From assembly GCF_007753265.1 (NCBI RefSeq), contig NZ_CP036349.1, forward strand, positions 3,815,363 to 3,879,362: 64,000 nt of DNA. The letters are read 5' to 3'. Origin of the DNA: Botrimarina mediterranea. Its GTDB lineage: Bacteria; Planctomycetota; Planctomycetia; Pirellulales; Lacipirellulaceae. This document shows, in pieces, positions 28,006 to 35,577 of this stretch (within the stretch, counting starts at the first letter, position 1; each line of letters opens with the position of its first letter). The notes below the pieces were generated by a model. That model did not search any database, was not told where the DNA came from, and saw only the letters and a program-made list of their open reading frames with translations. The position numbers were made by a program, and so were the translations under genes.

Positions 28006-28324
28006 GAGTGGGCAGTGGGCAGCAGGCAGTGGGCAGGACGCAAGGCAACCAGTTTACCGCGCGCGGACCCGCTTATCGACTGGCCCAAGGTAGTACGGAC
28101 ATTCCTACGCGACGCAGTCGCGCTTATCCCCCGCCCCCTTCAGGTGGAGGGGTTAGGGGAGGGGGCGACTCTGGTACCCGCTTCAACACCCTCCCCTAGC
28201 CCCTCCCTCTGAAGAAGGAGGGGGATGAAGGCGACTGCGTCGCCGAGGGGTGTCTAAAACGCCTCGTCCTACAACTCGACTACTCATCCCTTTACTGCCC
28301 ACTGCCGACTGCCCACCGCCCACT
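28006..28324. repeat. Three-fold nested palindrome, family H
   Basis: The whole gap between the Rieske and dehydrogenase genes is palindromic at three scales. The outer arms (about 28006-28037 and 28293-28324) are GTGGGCAGTGGGCAGCAGGC-like units and their inverse. The middle arms CGACGCAGTCGC (28110-28121) and GCGACTGCGTCG (28231-28242) are perfect. The inner arms GGAGGGGTTAGGGGAGGG (28146-28163) and its inverse (28189-28206) differ at one base. The element reaches to within three to four bases of both neighbouring genes. Confidence 0.85.
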
Positions 28325-28326
28325 AT

Positions 28327-28647
28327 CTACTTCCCACCGCCCACTCTCACCTGCACCTCCTCCCCCACCACGCGCGTCTCGAACACATCGATCCCCAGCC
28401 GTGGGTTGTCGGCCCATTTGCCGTCGCTCAGGCGGAAACGCCAGCCGTGCCAGGGGCAGTAAACCTCGCCATCCTCAACGCAGCCGGCGCCGAGCGACGC
28501 CCCCTGGTGCGGGCACAAGTCGTCAATCGCCCGGTACTCGCCGCTAACCAAGAAGATCGCCACGAGGCGATCATCGACCACGACCGTGCGGCCTTGGCCC
28601 TCGGTGAGGTCGCCGACACGACAGACGGTGACGAACGAGTCGGACAA
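28327..28647 (-). CDS. Rieske 2Fe-2S protein (NirD-like ferredoxin)
   Basis: A 106-residue small Rieske protein. The cluster ligands are in CPHQGASLGAGC and CPWHGWRF (Cys-x-His, 16 residues, Cys-x-x-His). Size and sequence fit the family of nitrite-reductase small-subunit-like and dioxygenase-ferredoxin proteins, which pass electrons in the cytoplasm. No reductase or oxygenase gene is nearby, so the partner is unknown. The stop lies three bases from the right outer arm of the nested palindrome. The upstream 54-base gap to the DUF6263-type gene contains short GAAGTGG-like repeats. Confidence 0.85.
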   Translation of the reverse strand: MSDSFVTVCRVGDLTEGQGRTVVVDDRLVAIFLVSGEYRAIDDLCPHQGASLGAGCVEDGEVYCPWHGWRFRLSDGKWADNPRLGIDVFETRVVGEEVQVRVGGGK

Positions 28648-28701
28648 GCGAAGTGGGAAGGCGAAACCGGGAAGTGGTAAGTGGGAGAAGCGCCAGGGAC
28701 G

Positions 28702-29712
28702 TTACTCGGTGGCGGCGGGCTCTTCGGTCGGGGTCGCTTCGGAATCCGTCTCCGTATCCACTTCCGCTTCTTCTTCGGCGTGGGCGCCGAGGGTGGGGGT
28801 TTCGTCTTTGCCGAGCTCGCGCATTTCGACGGCTTGCTTCATGCTGTTGACGATCTCGTTCTCGCCCATCTTGACGCGGATATCGACCGTCTGCAGCACA
28901 CGCGATCGGAAGACGCGGCCCTTCTCGCGGTCGAAGAGGATCTCGCCCGTCGACTCCTTGGTGTCAAAGTCGATCGCCATCGGGCCCTTGTTCTCACCGA
29001 GTTCCATCTCGATCGCCGGCGTGAACGCTTCGTAGGTCTTGCCATCCACTTCGCGGACGCCGTCGTAGGTGTAGGTCGTGTGGACCTTCATCTTGCCGAT
29101 GGCGGGCGAGGTCACCTCGGCGGTGGTTGTCCACTTGTCCCCGACGGCGAGCGGCTCGGTGGGGAACTTGAGCGACGCCTGCTGGCTCATCTGCTTGATC
29201 ATGTCGCTCGAAACGGCGCCCCCCGGCAGGTTGTCGAGCGCCTTCGACAGCTCGTCGGAGAGGGTGACCTCGGTGATCTCGCCGGTGGGGAGCATCGTCA
29301 TCTGGAAAGGGTGCGCGACCATCGCGTCGAACGCCGGCGCCACCAGGGCCGCCATCCCCGCGGGTGGGTCTTCGCTGTCGGAGTCGTACTTGAACTCCTG
29401 CCCGGCTCCCGCCTTGTTCTGCATGACGATCCGCTCGACCCGTTGCTCCACCACGGCGGCGCCATCCTCCGAAACGTCCTCGACCGCCCAGTCCATGAGC
29501 ATGTCCTGCTGCATCGACGTCTCGGCCTGCCCGCCCGCCCCCGCCTGGATGGTCATCCCCATCGACTGGGTCATCAGGTACCGGGCCGCGTCCCCCTTCT
29601 GCCACTTCCAAACCAGCGGCTCGGCGCCGCGCGCCGAACTCGCCACGAGAACGGGGCTCGCCACAAGGACGATCGCGCACAGTCGCCAACACGCGGAAAT
29701 ACGGCTCAACAT
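28702..29712 (-). CDS. Secreted DUF6263-like protein
   Basis: A 336-residue exported protein. MLSRISACWRLCAIVLVASP gives a signal peptide cleaved near SARGAEP; the 41 codons before it in the longest frame include repeat-like sequence and are excluded. The body has the architecture of planctomycete DUF6263 proteins: LVWKWQKGDAARYLMTQS near the N-terminus, LAVGDKWTTTAEV in the middle and GEILFDREKGRVFRSRVLQT toward the end, followed by an acidic tail (EEEAEVDTETDSEATPTEE). A paralog lies at 43589-44443. The function is unknown; the fold probably is a lipocalin-like or beta-sandwich repeat. Confidence 0.75.
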   Translation of the reverse strand: MLSRISACWRLCAIVLVASPVLVASSARGAEPLVWKWQKGDAARYLMTQSMGMTIQAGAGGQAETSMQQDMLMDWAVEDVSEDGAAVVEQRVERIVMQNKAGAGQEFKYDSDSEDPPAGMAALVAPAFDAMVAHPFQMTMLPTGEITEVTLSDELSKALDNLPGGAVSSDMIKQMSQQASLKFPTEPLAVGDKWTTTAEVTSPAIGKMKVHTTYTYDGVREVDGKTYEAFTPAIEMELGENKGPMAIDFDTKESTGEILFDREKGRVFRSRVLQTVDIRVKMGENEIVNSMKQAVEMRELGKDETPTLGAHAEEEAEVDTETDSEATPTEEPAATE

Positions 29713-29840
29713 CGAGACACCCCAGCAGGCCCAATTAACGGCAAAAGACCCGCGTATTATAGCCGATCCGCTCACCGCCCGCACGCAAAGATAGCCACTT
29801 TGTCGCGCCATTTTGCCGCGACAGTCGAGCGCCACGAATT

Positions 29841-29990
29841 ACGCAAAGGCGCGAAGGCGCAAGGAAGAAAAATGCCCTAGCCCCAATGACTAAATTGAAG
29901 GTCCCTGCGGGAGCACGTCATTGGTCATTGGGGCTAGGTCATTGATCATTCTCTGGAATCCAACTCCTTTGCGTCTTCGCGCCTTTGCGT
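29841..29990. repeat. Nested inverted repeat, family F, copy 1
   Basis: The outer arms ACGCAAAGGCGCGAAGGCGC (then AAGGA) and TCCTTTGCGTCTTCGCGCCT (then TTGCGT) enclose a second, perfect 15-base inverted repeat, CCTAGCCCCAATGAC (29876-29890) and GTCATTGGGGCTAGG (29924-29938). It lies between the DUF6263-like start and the stop of the UPF0173 gene, ending ten bases from that stop. Confidence 0.88.
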
Positions 29991-30000
29991 GAGTCCTTTC

Positions 30001-30705
30001 TCAAAGCGTAAGAGACCCGCCCGGCTCGAGCACGATCGGCTCCGAGACCGTATGGTTACGGATGTCCTTCGCCCACTCCTCGGCGTCCTGCTGGATCGGC
30101 GGGAAGGTGTTGTAGTGGCACGGCAGCACCTTGGCGGGCATCAGCAGCTTCGTCGCCTGCACCGACTCGGCAGGGCCCATCGTAAACAGGTCGCCGATCG
30201 GCACTACCGCCACGTCGAGGGGCGACCCGGCGAGCGACGGATCGCCGATCATCTTCATGTCGAAGAACATCGCCGTATCACAAGCAAAGTAGATCCGCTT
30301 GTCGCCGGTCGTCACCTCAACCCCCATCGCCACGCCGCCGTAAGTCCCGTCCGGCAAGCTGCTGGAGTGATGCGCGATCGTCATCCGCACTCGTCCGAAC
30401 GGGAGCGTCACCGTGCCGCCCGGGTTCATCCCAATCGCCTTCGATTCCTCAACCCCCTGCTTCGCCAGCCACTGCGAAATCTCAAAGCCCGTGACGACCG
30501 TCGCCCCGGTCCGCTTCGCGATCGCGACCGTATCGCCGACGTGATCGAAGTGCCCGTGGGAAAGCAGAATGTAATCGCACGCCACATCCTCCGCCTTCAC
30601 CGGCGAAGTAGGCGAGTCGTTTAGGAACGGGTCGACGAGGACCTTCGTGCCGTCGCAATCGAGAAGCCAAGCGTTGTGGCCGTACCAAGTGAGCGTCGTG
30701 GGCAT
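30001..30705 (-). CDS. UPF0173 metal-dependent hydrolase (metallo-beta-lactamase fold)
   Basis: A 234-residue protein of the UPF0173/YtkL family. MPTTLTWYGHNAWLLDCDG is the usual N-terminus, so the ATG at 30705 is used rather than the one 24 codons upstream, which lies beyond the repeat arm. LLSHGHFDHVGDT is the zinc-binding His-x-His-x-Asp-His motif, with further ligands in IAHHSSSLPDG, FACDTAMFFDM and LPCHYNTFPP. The family is predicted to hydrolyse an unknown small ester or phosphodiester in the cytoplasm. Upstream lies the left arm of the G-type cassette. Confidence 0.88.
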   Translation of the reverse strand: MPTTLTWYGHNAWLLDCDGTKVLVDPFLNDSPTSPVKAEDVACDYILLSHGHFDHVGDTVAIAKRTGATVVTGFEISQWLAKQGVEESKAIGMNPGGTVTLPFGRVRMTIAHHSSSLPDGTYGGVAMGVEVTTGDKRIYFACDTAMFFDMKMIGDPSLAGSPLDVAVVPIGDLFTMGPAESVQATKLLMPAKVLPCHYNTFPPIQQDAEEWAKDIRNHTVSEPIVLEPGGSLTL

Positions 30706-30719
30706 GTTTTTCGTATTCG

Positions 30720-31226
30720 GATTAACCGCGGAGGGCGCGGAGGGCGCGGAGTCAGTTGCTGCGACCTTCTCGATCATCGAACCAGTTCGCTAAGTATTCC
30801 TGGTCCTCGTCATCGACAGGGTGGATCGTCAGGGAAAAGTCGTGCTCAAAGGACGCTGATTTCACCCATCCCGGAGCCACAATCTCAACTTGCTTGATTT
30901 GTATGCCGGCGAGCCACGCAAATCGCCTCGCGATGGTTGTTTCGTGGTCGGTTGATACCACGAACGGCACACCATGACGTTGGATCTTCCAGCGAGTCGC
31001 AAGCACATGAATGCTATAGTCGCCTTTGGCAACTACCGTTCGATAACCGAGCATCGGCCGTGGAGAACCGTACTCCTCCACTTCCAGCCAGGGCTCCCCA
31101 ACGCGGAATGACCACCCGGACTGGTTACAAAAATGCCAATCCCAGGTGATCAGGCCGACTTCGTAAATGCCAGGCGATTTGACTACCAATTACTTTCTCC
31201 GCGTCCTCCGCGCCTCCGCGGTAAAT
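30720..31226. repeat. Family G inverted pair framing a single gene
   Basis: The left arm at 30720-30751 begins GATTAACCGCGGAGGGCGCG and continues as CGCGGAGG units. The right arm (about 31194-31227), reverse-complemented, begins GATTTACCGCGGAGGCGCGG and differs by one indel and two substitutions over 32 bases. Exactly one gene (30752-31189) fits between them: its stop codon begins one base after the left arm and its start is about five bases from the right arm. Confidence 0.85.
30752..31189 (-). CDS. Orphan protein inside an inverted-repeat cassette
   Basis: A 145-residue protein I do not recognise. It is rich in Trp (seven, as in LITWDWHFC, WSFRVGEPWLEVEEY and FAWLAGIQI) with no signal peptide or membrane helix. 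The start must be TTG at 31189, because a stop codon precedes it directly. A GGAG ribosome site seven bases upstream is supplied by the last CGCGGAG unit of the flanking repeat. By eye the DNA is less GC-rich than its neighbours (about half G+C in a sampled line). The tight framing by repeat arms, odd composition and lack of relatives suggest an acquired gene. Confidence 0.6.
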   Translation of the reverse strand: MVVKSPGIYEVGLITWDWHFCNQSGWSFRVGEPWLEVEEYGSPRPMLGYRTVVAKGDYSIHVLATRWKIQRHGVPFVVSTDHETTIARRFAWLAGIQIKQVEIVAPGWVKSASFEHDFSLTIHPVDDEDQEYLANWFDDREGRSN

Positions 31227-31230
31227 CAAT

Positions 31231-32628
31231 TCACTTGCGCAGGATCGCGTTCATATTCTTCTTGTAAGCCTCCACCCCCGGCTGCCCATAAGGATTGATG
31301 CCGATCAGGCGGCCTTCGACCACCGTCGCCAGCATCATCATTTGCAGGAACTGCCCGATCGTGTGCTCGTCGAGCTCGGGCATCACGATGTCGGTCGTCG
31401 GGCGGTTGTCCTCGGCATAGGCCTGGTTGGTGCCGGCTATCGCCGCGGTGAGGACTTCGGGCAGCGTCTTGGCGGCGAGTTCGTCGAGCTTGTCCTGGTT
31501 GTACGCCTTGCCGTCGAGATCGAGTTTGCCGATCGCTAGGGGCTTCGAGTCCTGCTTTTCGACGATGACGTTGGTGATCAACTTGTCGCGGACGCCCTCT
31601 TGGTGCTGCTGGCCGCGGCTGTGGAGGTCGCGCGTGTTGACGACCGTCAGCGGCAGGGCGCCGCGCTCGTCCTTGCCGAGGCTCTCGGCGAGCAACTGGT
31701 CGTACCACAGGCCGGCCGCTTCGAGCCGCTTGCCCCAGGTGCTGAGGATGCGGGTGACGCAGTCCTCAGTCTCTTCGAGCAGATGACTGACGCCGACGTA
31801 CTTCAGCACGACGTTGTCCTTCACCGGCGCCGTGGCGAAGTGATCGTTCATCGCCTTCGCGCCAGCCAGCAGCTTCTCGATGTCGAGCCCCAGAATCGCC
31901 GCCGGCAACAAACCAACCGCCGACAGCACGCTGAAACGCCCGCCGACGCCGTCGGGAACGTCGTACATCTCCGGCGCGCCGAGCGCGGTCGCCAGATCGA
32001 ACAGCTTGCCGCTCGTGCCGGTAACAGGAACAAAGCGCTGCGAGAGCTTGTCCCCCGCCGAAGCGGCGAGCTCGCGCAGGAAGATCCGCGTCGCGGCGGC
32101 CGTCTCGAGAGTGCCGCCGCTCTTCGAAATCACCACGACGCCCCACGGCTCGTCACGGCTCTTGAGCAACTCGATGAGCCCGGTCGCCGCATCGTTATCG
32201 ACGTTGTTCCCCTCGAAGTAGATGCGGGGCCGATTGCCACGCGCGTCGGCGGGGACTTCGTTGTAATACGGGTGGCAACACGACTCGAGCAACGCCCGAG
32301 CGCCCATGTACGAACCACCGATGCCCAGCACAACGACGCTCTTGCAATCACCCGCCAGCCGGTCCGCCGTCGCCTTAAGCCGCGCCAGTTCGCTCGCGGC
32401 GCCCTTCTCCTTCAACTCGGCAAGCAACCGGTCCGGCAACAAATGAAACCCCGCATCGAGCGGCTCCTTCTGCTCCGGAACCGCGGCCCCAGCGGCCCAC
32501 AGCTCGGCGTCGGCCAAAACCTCAGCCCGCGCGGCCTCCAACTGCGGAGCGAGCGCGTCGAGGTCGGCCTGCGACGTGCCGCCATGGTCAAAGAAGGCGC
32601 CGGAAGGGTCGTACTTGAGCAGGGACAT
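31231..32628 (-). CDS. pgi: Glucose-6-phosphate isomerase
   Basis: A 465-residue glycolytic enzyme interconverting glucose-6-phosphate and fructose-6-phosphate. VVLGIGGSYMGARALLE and VVISKSGGTLETAAATRIF are the two SIS phosphate-binding regions. GVGGRFSVLSAVGLLP is the family signature near residue 215. LHSRGQQHQEG carries the catalytic His and NPYGQPGVEAYKKNM the C-terminal Lys. Length fits the compact bacterial type (about 450) rather than the 550-residue E. coli form. The gene stands alone between the G cassette and repeat D1; with pyk and apgM it covers three glycolytic steps in the window. Confidence 0.95.
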   Translation of the reverse strand: MSLLKYDPSGAFFDHGGTSQADLDALAPQLEAARAEVLADAELWAAGAAVPEQKEPLDAGFHLLPDRLLAELKEKGAASELARLKATADRLAGDCKSVVVLGIGGSYMGARALLESCCHPYYNEVPADARGNRPRIYFEGNNVDNDAATGLIELLKSRDEPWGVVVISKSGGTLETAAATRIFLRELAASAGDKLSQRFVPVTGTSGKLFDLATALGAPEMYDVPDGVGGRFSVLSAVGLLPAAILGLDIEKLLAGAKAMNDHFATAPVKDNVVLKYVGVSHLLEETEDCVTRILSTWGKRLEAAGLWYDQLLAESLGKDERGALPLTVVNTRDLHSRGQQHQEGVRDKLITNVIVEKQDSKPLAIGKLDLDGKAYNQDKLDELAAKTLPEVLTAAIAGTNQAYAEDNRPTTDIVMPELDEHTIGQFLQMMMLATVVEGRLIGINPYGQPGVEAYKKNMNAILRK

Positions 32629-32674
32629 GGGAATGTGGAGTGGGGAATGCGGGATGCGGGATGCGGATTGGTTG

Positions 32675-32763
32675 GGAATGACGAAATCCGAATGACGAAT
32701 GACGAACCTGTCGGAGGGGTTCAGCCGCTACCGGCAGGTTCGTCATTCGTGCTTCGTCATTCC
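32675..32763. repeat. Inverted-repeat element, family D, copy 1
   Basis: An 89-base element from GGAATGACGAAATCCGAATG to CGTGCTTCGTCATTCC, with arms of GAATGACGAA tandem units and ACCTGTCGG/CCGGCAGGT near the centre. It lies upstream of pgi and 48 bases from the aroK stop. The shorter sequence 32640-32674 adds GGGATGC repeats. The reverse complement of copy 2 at 33365-33461 matches it almost throughout. Confidence 0.88.
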
Positions 32764-32811
32764 CCAAGGCGGTTTGTCTGCCCCAGAGTCTACCGCCCGG
32801 CGTTCGGCTGG

Positions 32812-33321
32812 TCAGCGGGCCGCCAATGCCGCTTCGACCTCTTTGCAGACGGCGTCGTGCGTGAGGCCGGTGGTTTGGACCGTGACGTCGGCGTAGCGGT
32901 CGTAGAGGGCGGCGCGCTCGGCGAAGAGGTCGGCGAGCGTCTGGTCGGGCCGCTTCGCCAGTCCACGCATCGTGTAGTCGCCGACGCGGGTTTCGAGCGT
33001 CGCCAGGTCGGTCGCCAGGTAGACAAGCGTGCCCAGCGCCTTGAGGTGGGCCATCCCCACCGCGCTGTAGACGACGCTCCCGCCGGTGGCGATGACGCAA
33101 CGCTCGGCTTCGACGCTCAGCACCGCCGCCTCCTCCGCCCGTAAGAGGGCCCCCTGCCCTTCGCCATCAACAATCGCCTGGAGCGACTTCCCGTTCGCCT
33201 GCTGGATCAACAGGTCCGTATCCAAGAAACCCAACGACAGGTGCTTGGCGAGCAGCACGCCAACGGTGCTCTTCCCCGAGCCGGGCATGCCAATGAGAAC
33301 GACGTTGGTGGGGGTGGGCAT
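32812..33321 (-). CDS. aroK: Shikimate kinase
   Basis: A 169-residue cytoplasmic kinase phosphorylating shikimate with ATP in the chorismate pathway. The start MPTPTNVVLIGMPGSGKST includes the Walker A loop; the 58 upstream codons are translated from repeat D2 (GGNDEIRMTNDEP) and excluded. LDTDLLIQQANGKS has the shikimate/Mg-binding Asp pair, ATGGSVVYSAVGMAHL the Gly-Gly loop, and TMRGLAKRPDQT the lid Arg residues. Length is normal (about 170). It is flanked on both sides by inverted copies of family D elements. Confidence 0.92.
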   Translation of the reverse strand: MPTPTNVVLIGMPGSGKSTVGVLLAKHLSLGFLDTDLLIQQANGKSLQAIVDGEGQGALLRAEEAAVLSVEAERCVIATGGSVVYSAVGMAHLKALGTLVYLATDLATLETRVGDYTMRGLAKRPDQTLADLFAERAALYDRYADVTVQTTGLTHDAVCKEVEAALAAR

Positions 33322-33364
33322 GTGACGATTAGCCGCCAACGGAGGTTGAGCGCCAAGATGGGCA

Positions 33365-33461
33365 GGAATGACGAAGCACGAATGACGAATGACGAACCTG
33401 TCGGTAGCGGCCAAACCCCCTCCGGCAGGTTCGTCATTCGTCATTCGGATTTCGTCATTCC
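33365..33461. repeat. Inverted-repeat element, family D, copy 2
   Basis: A 97-base element, itself palindromic (GGAATGACGAAGCACGAATG to CGGATTTCGTCATTCC) and in opposite orientation to copy 1. It lies in the divergent gap between aroK and apgM, 43 bases from the aroK start, and therefore overlaps the region where both promoters should be. Confidence 0.88.
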
Positions 33462-33548
33462 CCCCCGAATCCCGGGCCTTGCCCCCACGGCACAATTCTC
33501 GACGATTAAGGGGCTATCCCATCCCTTCACCGCCTCAAGCTTCCTGCC

Positions 33549-34757
33549 ATGGACATCCACGCCCTCATCAAGCCGCTGCTGCAGAAGAACGACTCGAAGA
33601 TCGTCATGTACGTCGGCGACGGCTTGGGCGGCCTGCCGCAGCAGCCGGGCGGGAAGACCGAGCTTGAGACCGCCAACACCCCCAACCTCGACAAGCTCGC
33701 CAAAGAAGGCGTCTGCGGCGGTTCGATCCCCGTGGCGCCCGGCATCTCGCCGGGCTCGGGCCCGGGGCACCTTGGGCTGTTCGGTTATGACCCCGTCAAG
33801 TTCCTCATCGGCCGCGGCGCGCTAGAGGCCACCGGCATCGGCTTCGCGCTCAAGGACGGTGACGTCGCCATCCGCGCCAACTTCTGCACGATCGACGGCG
33901 AGGGCAACATCAGCGACCGCCGCGCCGGCCGCATCCCGACCGAAGAATCGACCCCGATCGTCGAGCGGCTCGCCAAGGAAATCTCGATCCCCGGCGTCGA
34001 GGTGATCGTTAAGCCCGTCAAGGAGCACCGCTTTGTCGTCGTGCTGCGTGGTGACGGCCTCGGCGGCAATGTCGCCGACACCGACCCGCAAGCCACCGGC
34101 GTCCCGCCGCTCAAGGCCGAGGCGAAAGACGCCGCCAGTGGGAAGACGGCCCAAATCTGCGACGAGTTCGTCAAGCAAGTCCGCCAGCTCCTCTCGCACG
34201 AGAAGAAGGCCAACTGCTGCACGCTCCGCGGCATCACCGGCAAGCCCTCGATCGCCAGCTTCGAAGAAGTCTACGGCCTCAAGGCCGCCGCGATCGCTGT
34301 CTACCCGATGTACAAAGGCCTCGCCTCGCTCGTGGGCATGGACATCCTCGGCGACGCCCAGACGATCGATGAGCAGATGGAAGTCCTCAAGGCCAACTGG
34401 GACAAGTACGACTTCTTCTTCATCCACTTCAAGTACACCGACTCCAGCGGCGAAGACGGCAACTTCGATTTGAAGGTGAAGCGCACCGAAGAGTACGACG
34501 CCGCCGTTCCAAAGATCATGGCCCTCAAGCCCGATGTGTTCATCGCCACCGGCGACCACAGCACGCCCGCCATGCTCGCCAGCCACAGTTGGCACCCGGT
34601 GCCGACGCTCCTCTGGGCGAAGAACTGCCGCAGCGACGGCGCCGAGTCGTTCGGTGAAGCCCAGTGCCGCACCGGCGGCCTCGGCCAATTCGAAGCCAAG
34701 CACCTGATGACCCTCGCCCTAGCCAACGCTAACCGCCTCGCCAAATTCGGCGCGTAA
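33549..34757 (+). CDS. apgM: 2,3-bisphosphoglycerate-independent phosphoglycerate mutase (archaeal type)
   Basis: A 402-residue enzyme of the alkaline-phosphatase superfamily converting 3- to 2-phosphoglycerate. VMYVGDGLGGLPQQPGGKTE starts the metal-binding core, PGISPGSGPGHLGLFGYDP is the typical ApgM loop, and FIHFKYTDSSGEDGN with ATGDHSTPAMLASHSWHPVP provide the remaining Asp/His metal ligands. Length matches ApgM (about 400) and not the 510-residue GpmI. It is divergent from aroK. It is followed by half of a J element and then the family B cassette. Confidence 0.93.
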   Translation: MDIHALIKPLLQKNDSKIVMYVGDGLGGLPQQPGGKTELETANTPNLDKLAKEGVCGGSIPVAPGISPGSGPGHLGLFGYDPVKFLIGRGALEATGIGFALKDGDVAIRANFCTIDGEGNISDRRAGRIPTEESTPIVERLAKEISIPGVEVIVKPVKEHRFVVVLRGDGLGGNVADTDPQATGVPPLKAEAKDAASGKTAQICDEFVKQVRQLLSHEKKANCCTLRGITGKPSIASFEEVYGLKAAAIAVYPMYKGLASLVGMDILGDAQTIDEQMEVLKANWDKYDFFFIHFKYTDSSGEDGNFDLKVKRTEEYDAAVPKIMALKPDVFIATGDHSTPAMLASHSWHPVPTLLWAKNCRSDGAESFGEAQCRTGGLGQFEAKHLMTLALANANRLAKFGA

Positions 34758-34796
34758 GAGGCGAGCCGGCCACGTAAGTGGTCGGTAGTTAATGGA

Positions 34797-35499
34797 GGAA
34801 AGGAGATAAAGGGGATGTTGGTGATAGGGGGGATCGCAAGCGGCCGGCGCAGCCGATTGCTGCACTGCGAACCTCCGGCGCATTGAGCGACTACTTTTTC
34901 TCTATCTCTAAGATGACGAACGAAGCGCGTCCCGCCACTCGTCTCACCGCGCTTGGCTTTGGTGAGACGTGGCGGAACCGTGGGACGCTCGCAGGTCTTG
35001 GGATCGTTTACGCCGTTACGGCAACGCTGATCTACTTGTCGGCAGAGCTTGGTAAATGGTCGCCGAGCTTCAGCCCCGTCGGACAGTCACTGGCGCTGGC
35101 AGTGGGATTCTTCTTCCTCCCGTCGCTCGCCGAAGAACTCTTTTGGCGCTGGCTGCTTATCCCGCCGAGTTGCTTTGACGGGAAAGCCGGACGAACAATC
35201 GGCTGGGTTCTCGCAACGGCGGCTGTCTTCACCGCAGCTCACCCGGTGGCGGGAACATTCTTCGTGCCGCATGCCCGCGAAATCTTTACGAACCCCGCGT
35301 TCCTGTTGATCGTCTACTTGCTCGGAGTTACCTGCGGAGCATCGTATGTCATCGCCCGTTCCATCTGGCCGCCAGTCGTTGTCCACTGGCTAACGGTCCT
35401 CGCCTGGAAGTTCCTCCTCGGCGGTCCCTTCGTCCTGCTAGGCCGCTGACCGCATCGCTTGCGATCCCCCCTATCACCAACATCCCCCTATCTCCTTCC
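34797..35499. repeat. Family B inverted pair framing a CPBP protease gene (copy 2)
   Basis: The left arm (34797-34842) reads GGAAAGGAGATAAAGGGGAT, then GTTGGTGATAGGGGGGATCG, then CAAGCG. The right arm (35456-35499) is its inverse with about four differences in 44 bases. One gene (34913-35449) lies between; its stop codon is six bases from the right arm. Directly outside the left arm, 34760-34785 holds half of a J element (GGCGAGCCGGCCACGTAAGT). Confidence 0.88.
34913..35449 (+). CDS. CPBP family intramembrane metalloprotease
   Basis: A 178-residue membrane protein of the CAAX-protease/bacteriocin-processing (CPBP, ABI) family. SLAEELFWRWLLIPP near residue 72 has the paired Glu and Arg of motif 1 (E-E-x-x-x-R). 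The following AAVFTAAHPVAG holds the motif-2 His, and PPVVVHWLTVLAWKF the motif-3 His, though the usual Asn/Asp four residues on is replaced, so activity is uncertain. The ATG at 34913 is used; a TTG ten codons earlier is possible. It is the only gene inside the family B inverted pair. Confidence 0.78.
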   Translation: MTNEARPATRLTALGFGETWRNRGTLAGLGIVYAVTATLIYLSAELGKWSPSFSPVGQSLALAVGFFFLPSLAEELFWRWLLIPPSCFDGKAGRTIGWVLATAAVFTAAHPVAGTFFVPHAREIFTNPAFLLIVYLLGVTCGASYVIARSIWPPVVVHWLTVLAWKFLLGGPFVLLGR

Positions 35500-35520
35500 C
35501 TAAACGCCACCACCAATAGA

Positions 35521-35550
35521 AGCAGCCACGACCGATGGGTCGTGGCTGCT
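35521..35550. terminator. Bidirectional hairpin between convergent genes
   Basis: AGCAGCCACGACC and its exact complement form a 13-base-pair stem with loop GATG. It lies between the end of the CPBP cassette and the stop of the PEP-CTERM gene, which converge. There is no clear U-run, as for the hairpin at 1953-1982. Confidence 0.55.
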
Positions 35551-35577
35551 CGGTGATTCAAATTCACCTTCAGTTCA

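Noticed and set aside
26728-28212. Long plus-strand frame of 494 codons opposite the leuB-type gene
   Set aside because: It mirrors the dehydrogenase codons on the other strand, is extremely rich in Arg, Val, Asp and His, and has no family motif; an antisense shadow of GC-rich coding DNA.
28681-29880. Plus-strand frame of 399 codons opposite the DUF6263-like gene
   Set aside because: Antisense shadow, His/Arg/Asp-biased, ending in repeat F1; the minus-strand gene has a clear signal peptide and a paralog.
31600-33144. Plus-strand frame of 514 codons across pgi and aroK
   Set aside because: It runs antisense to two well-supported enzymes and through repeat D1, with no recognisable domain.
34760-34785. 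Possible factor-independent terminator after apgM
   Set aside because: The sequence is half of a J element without its pairing arm nearby and no U-run, so it cannot form the stem.
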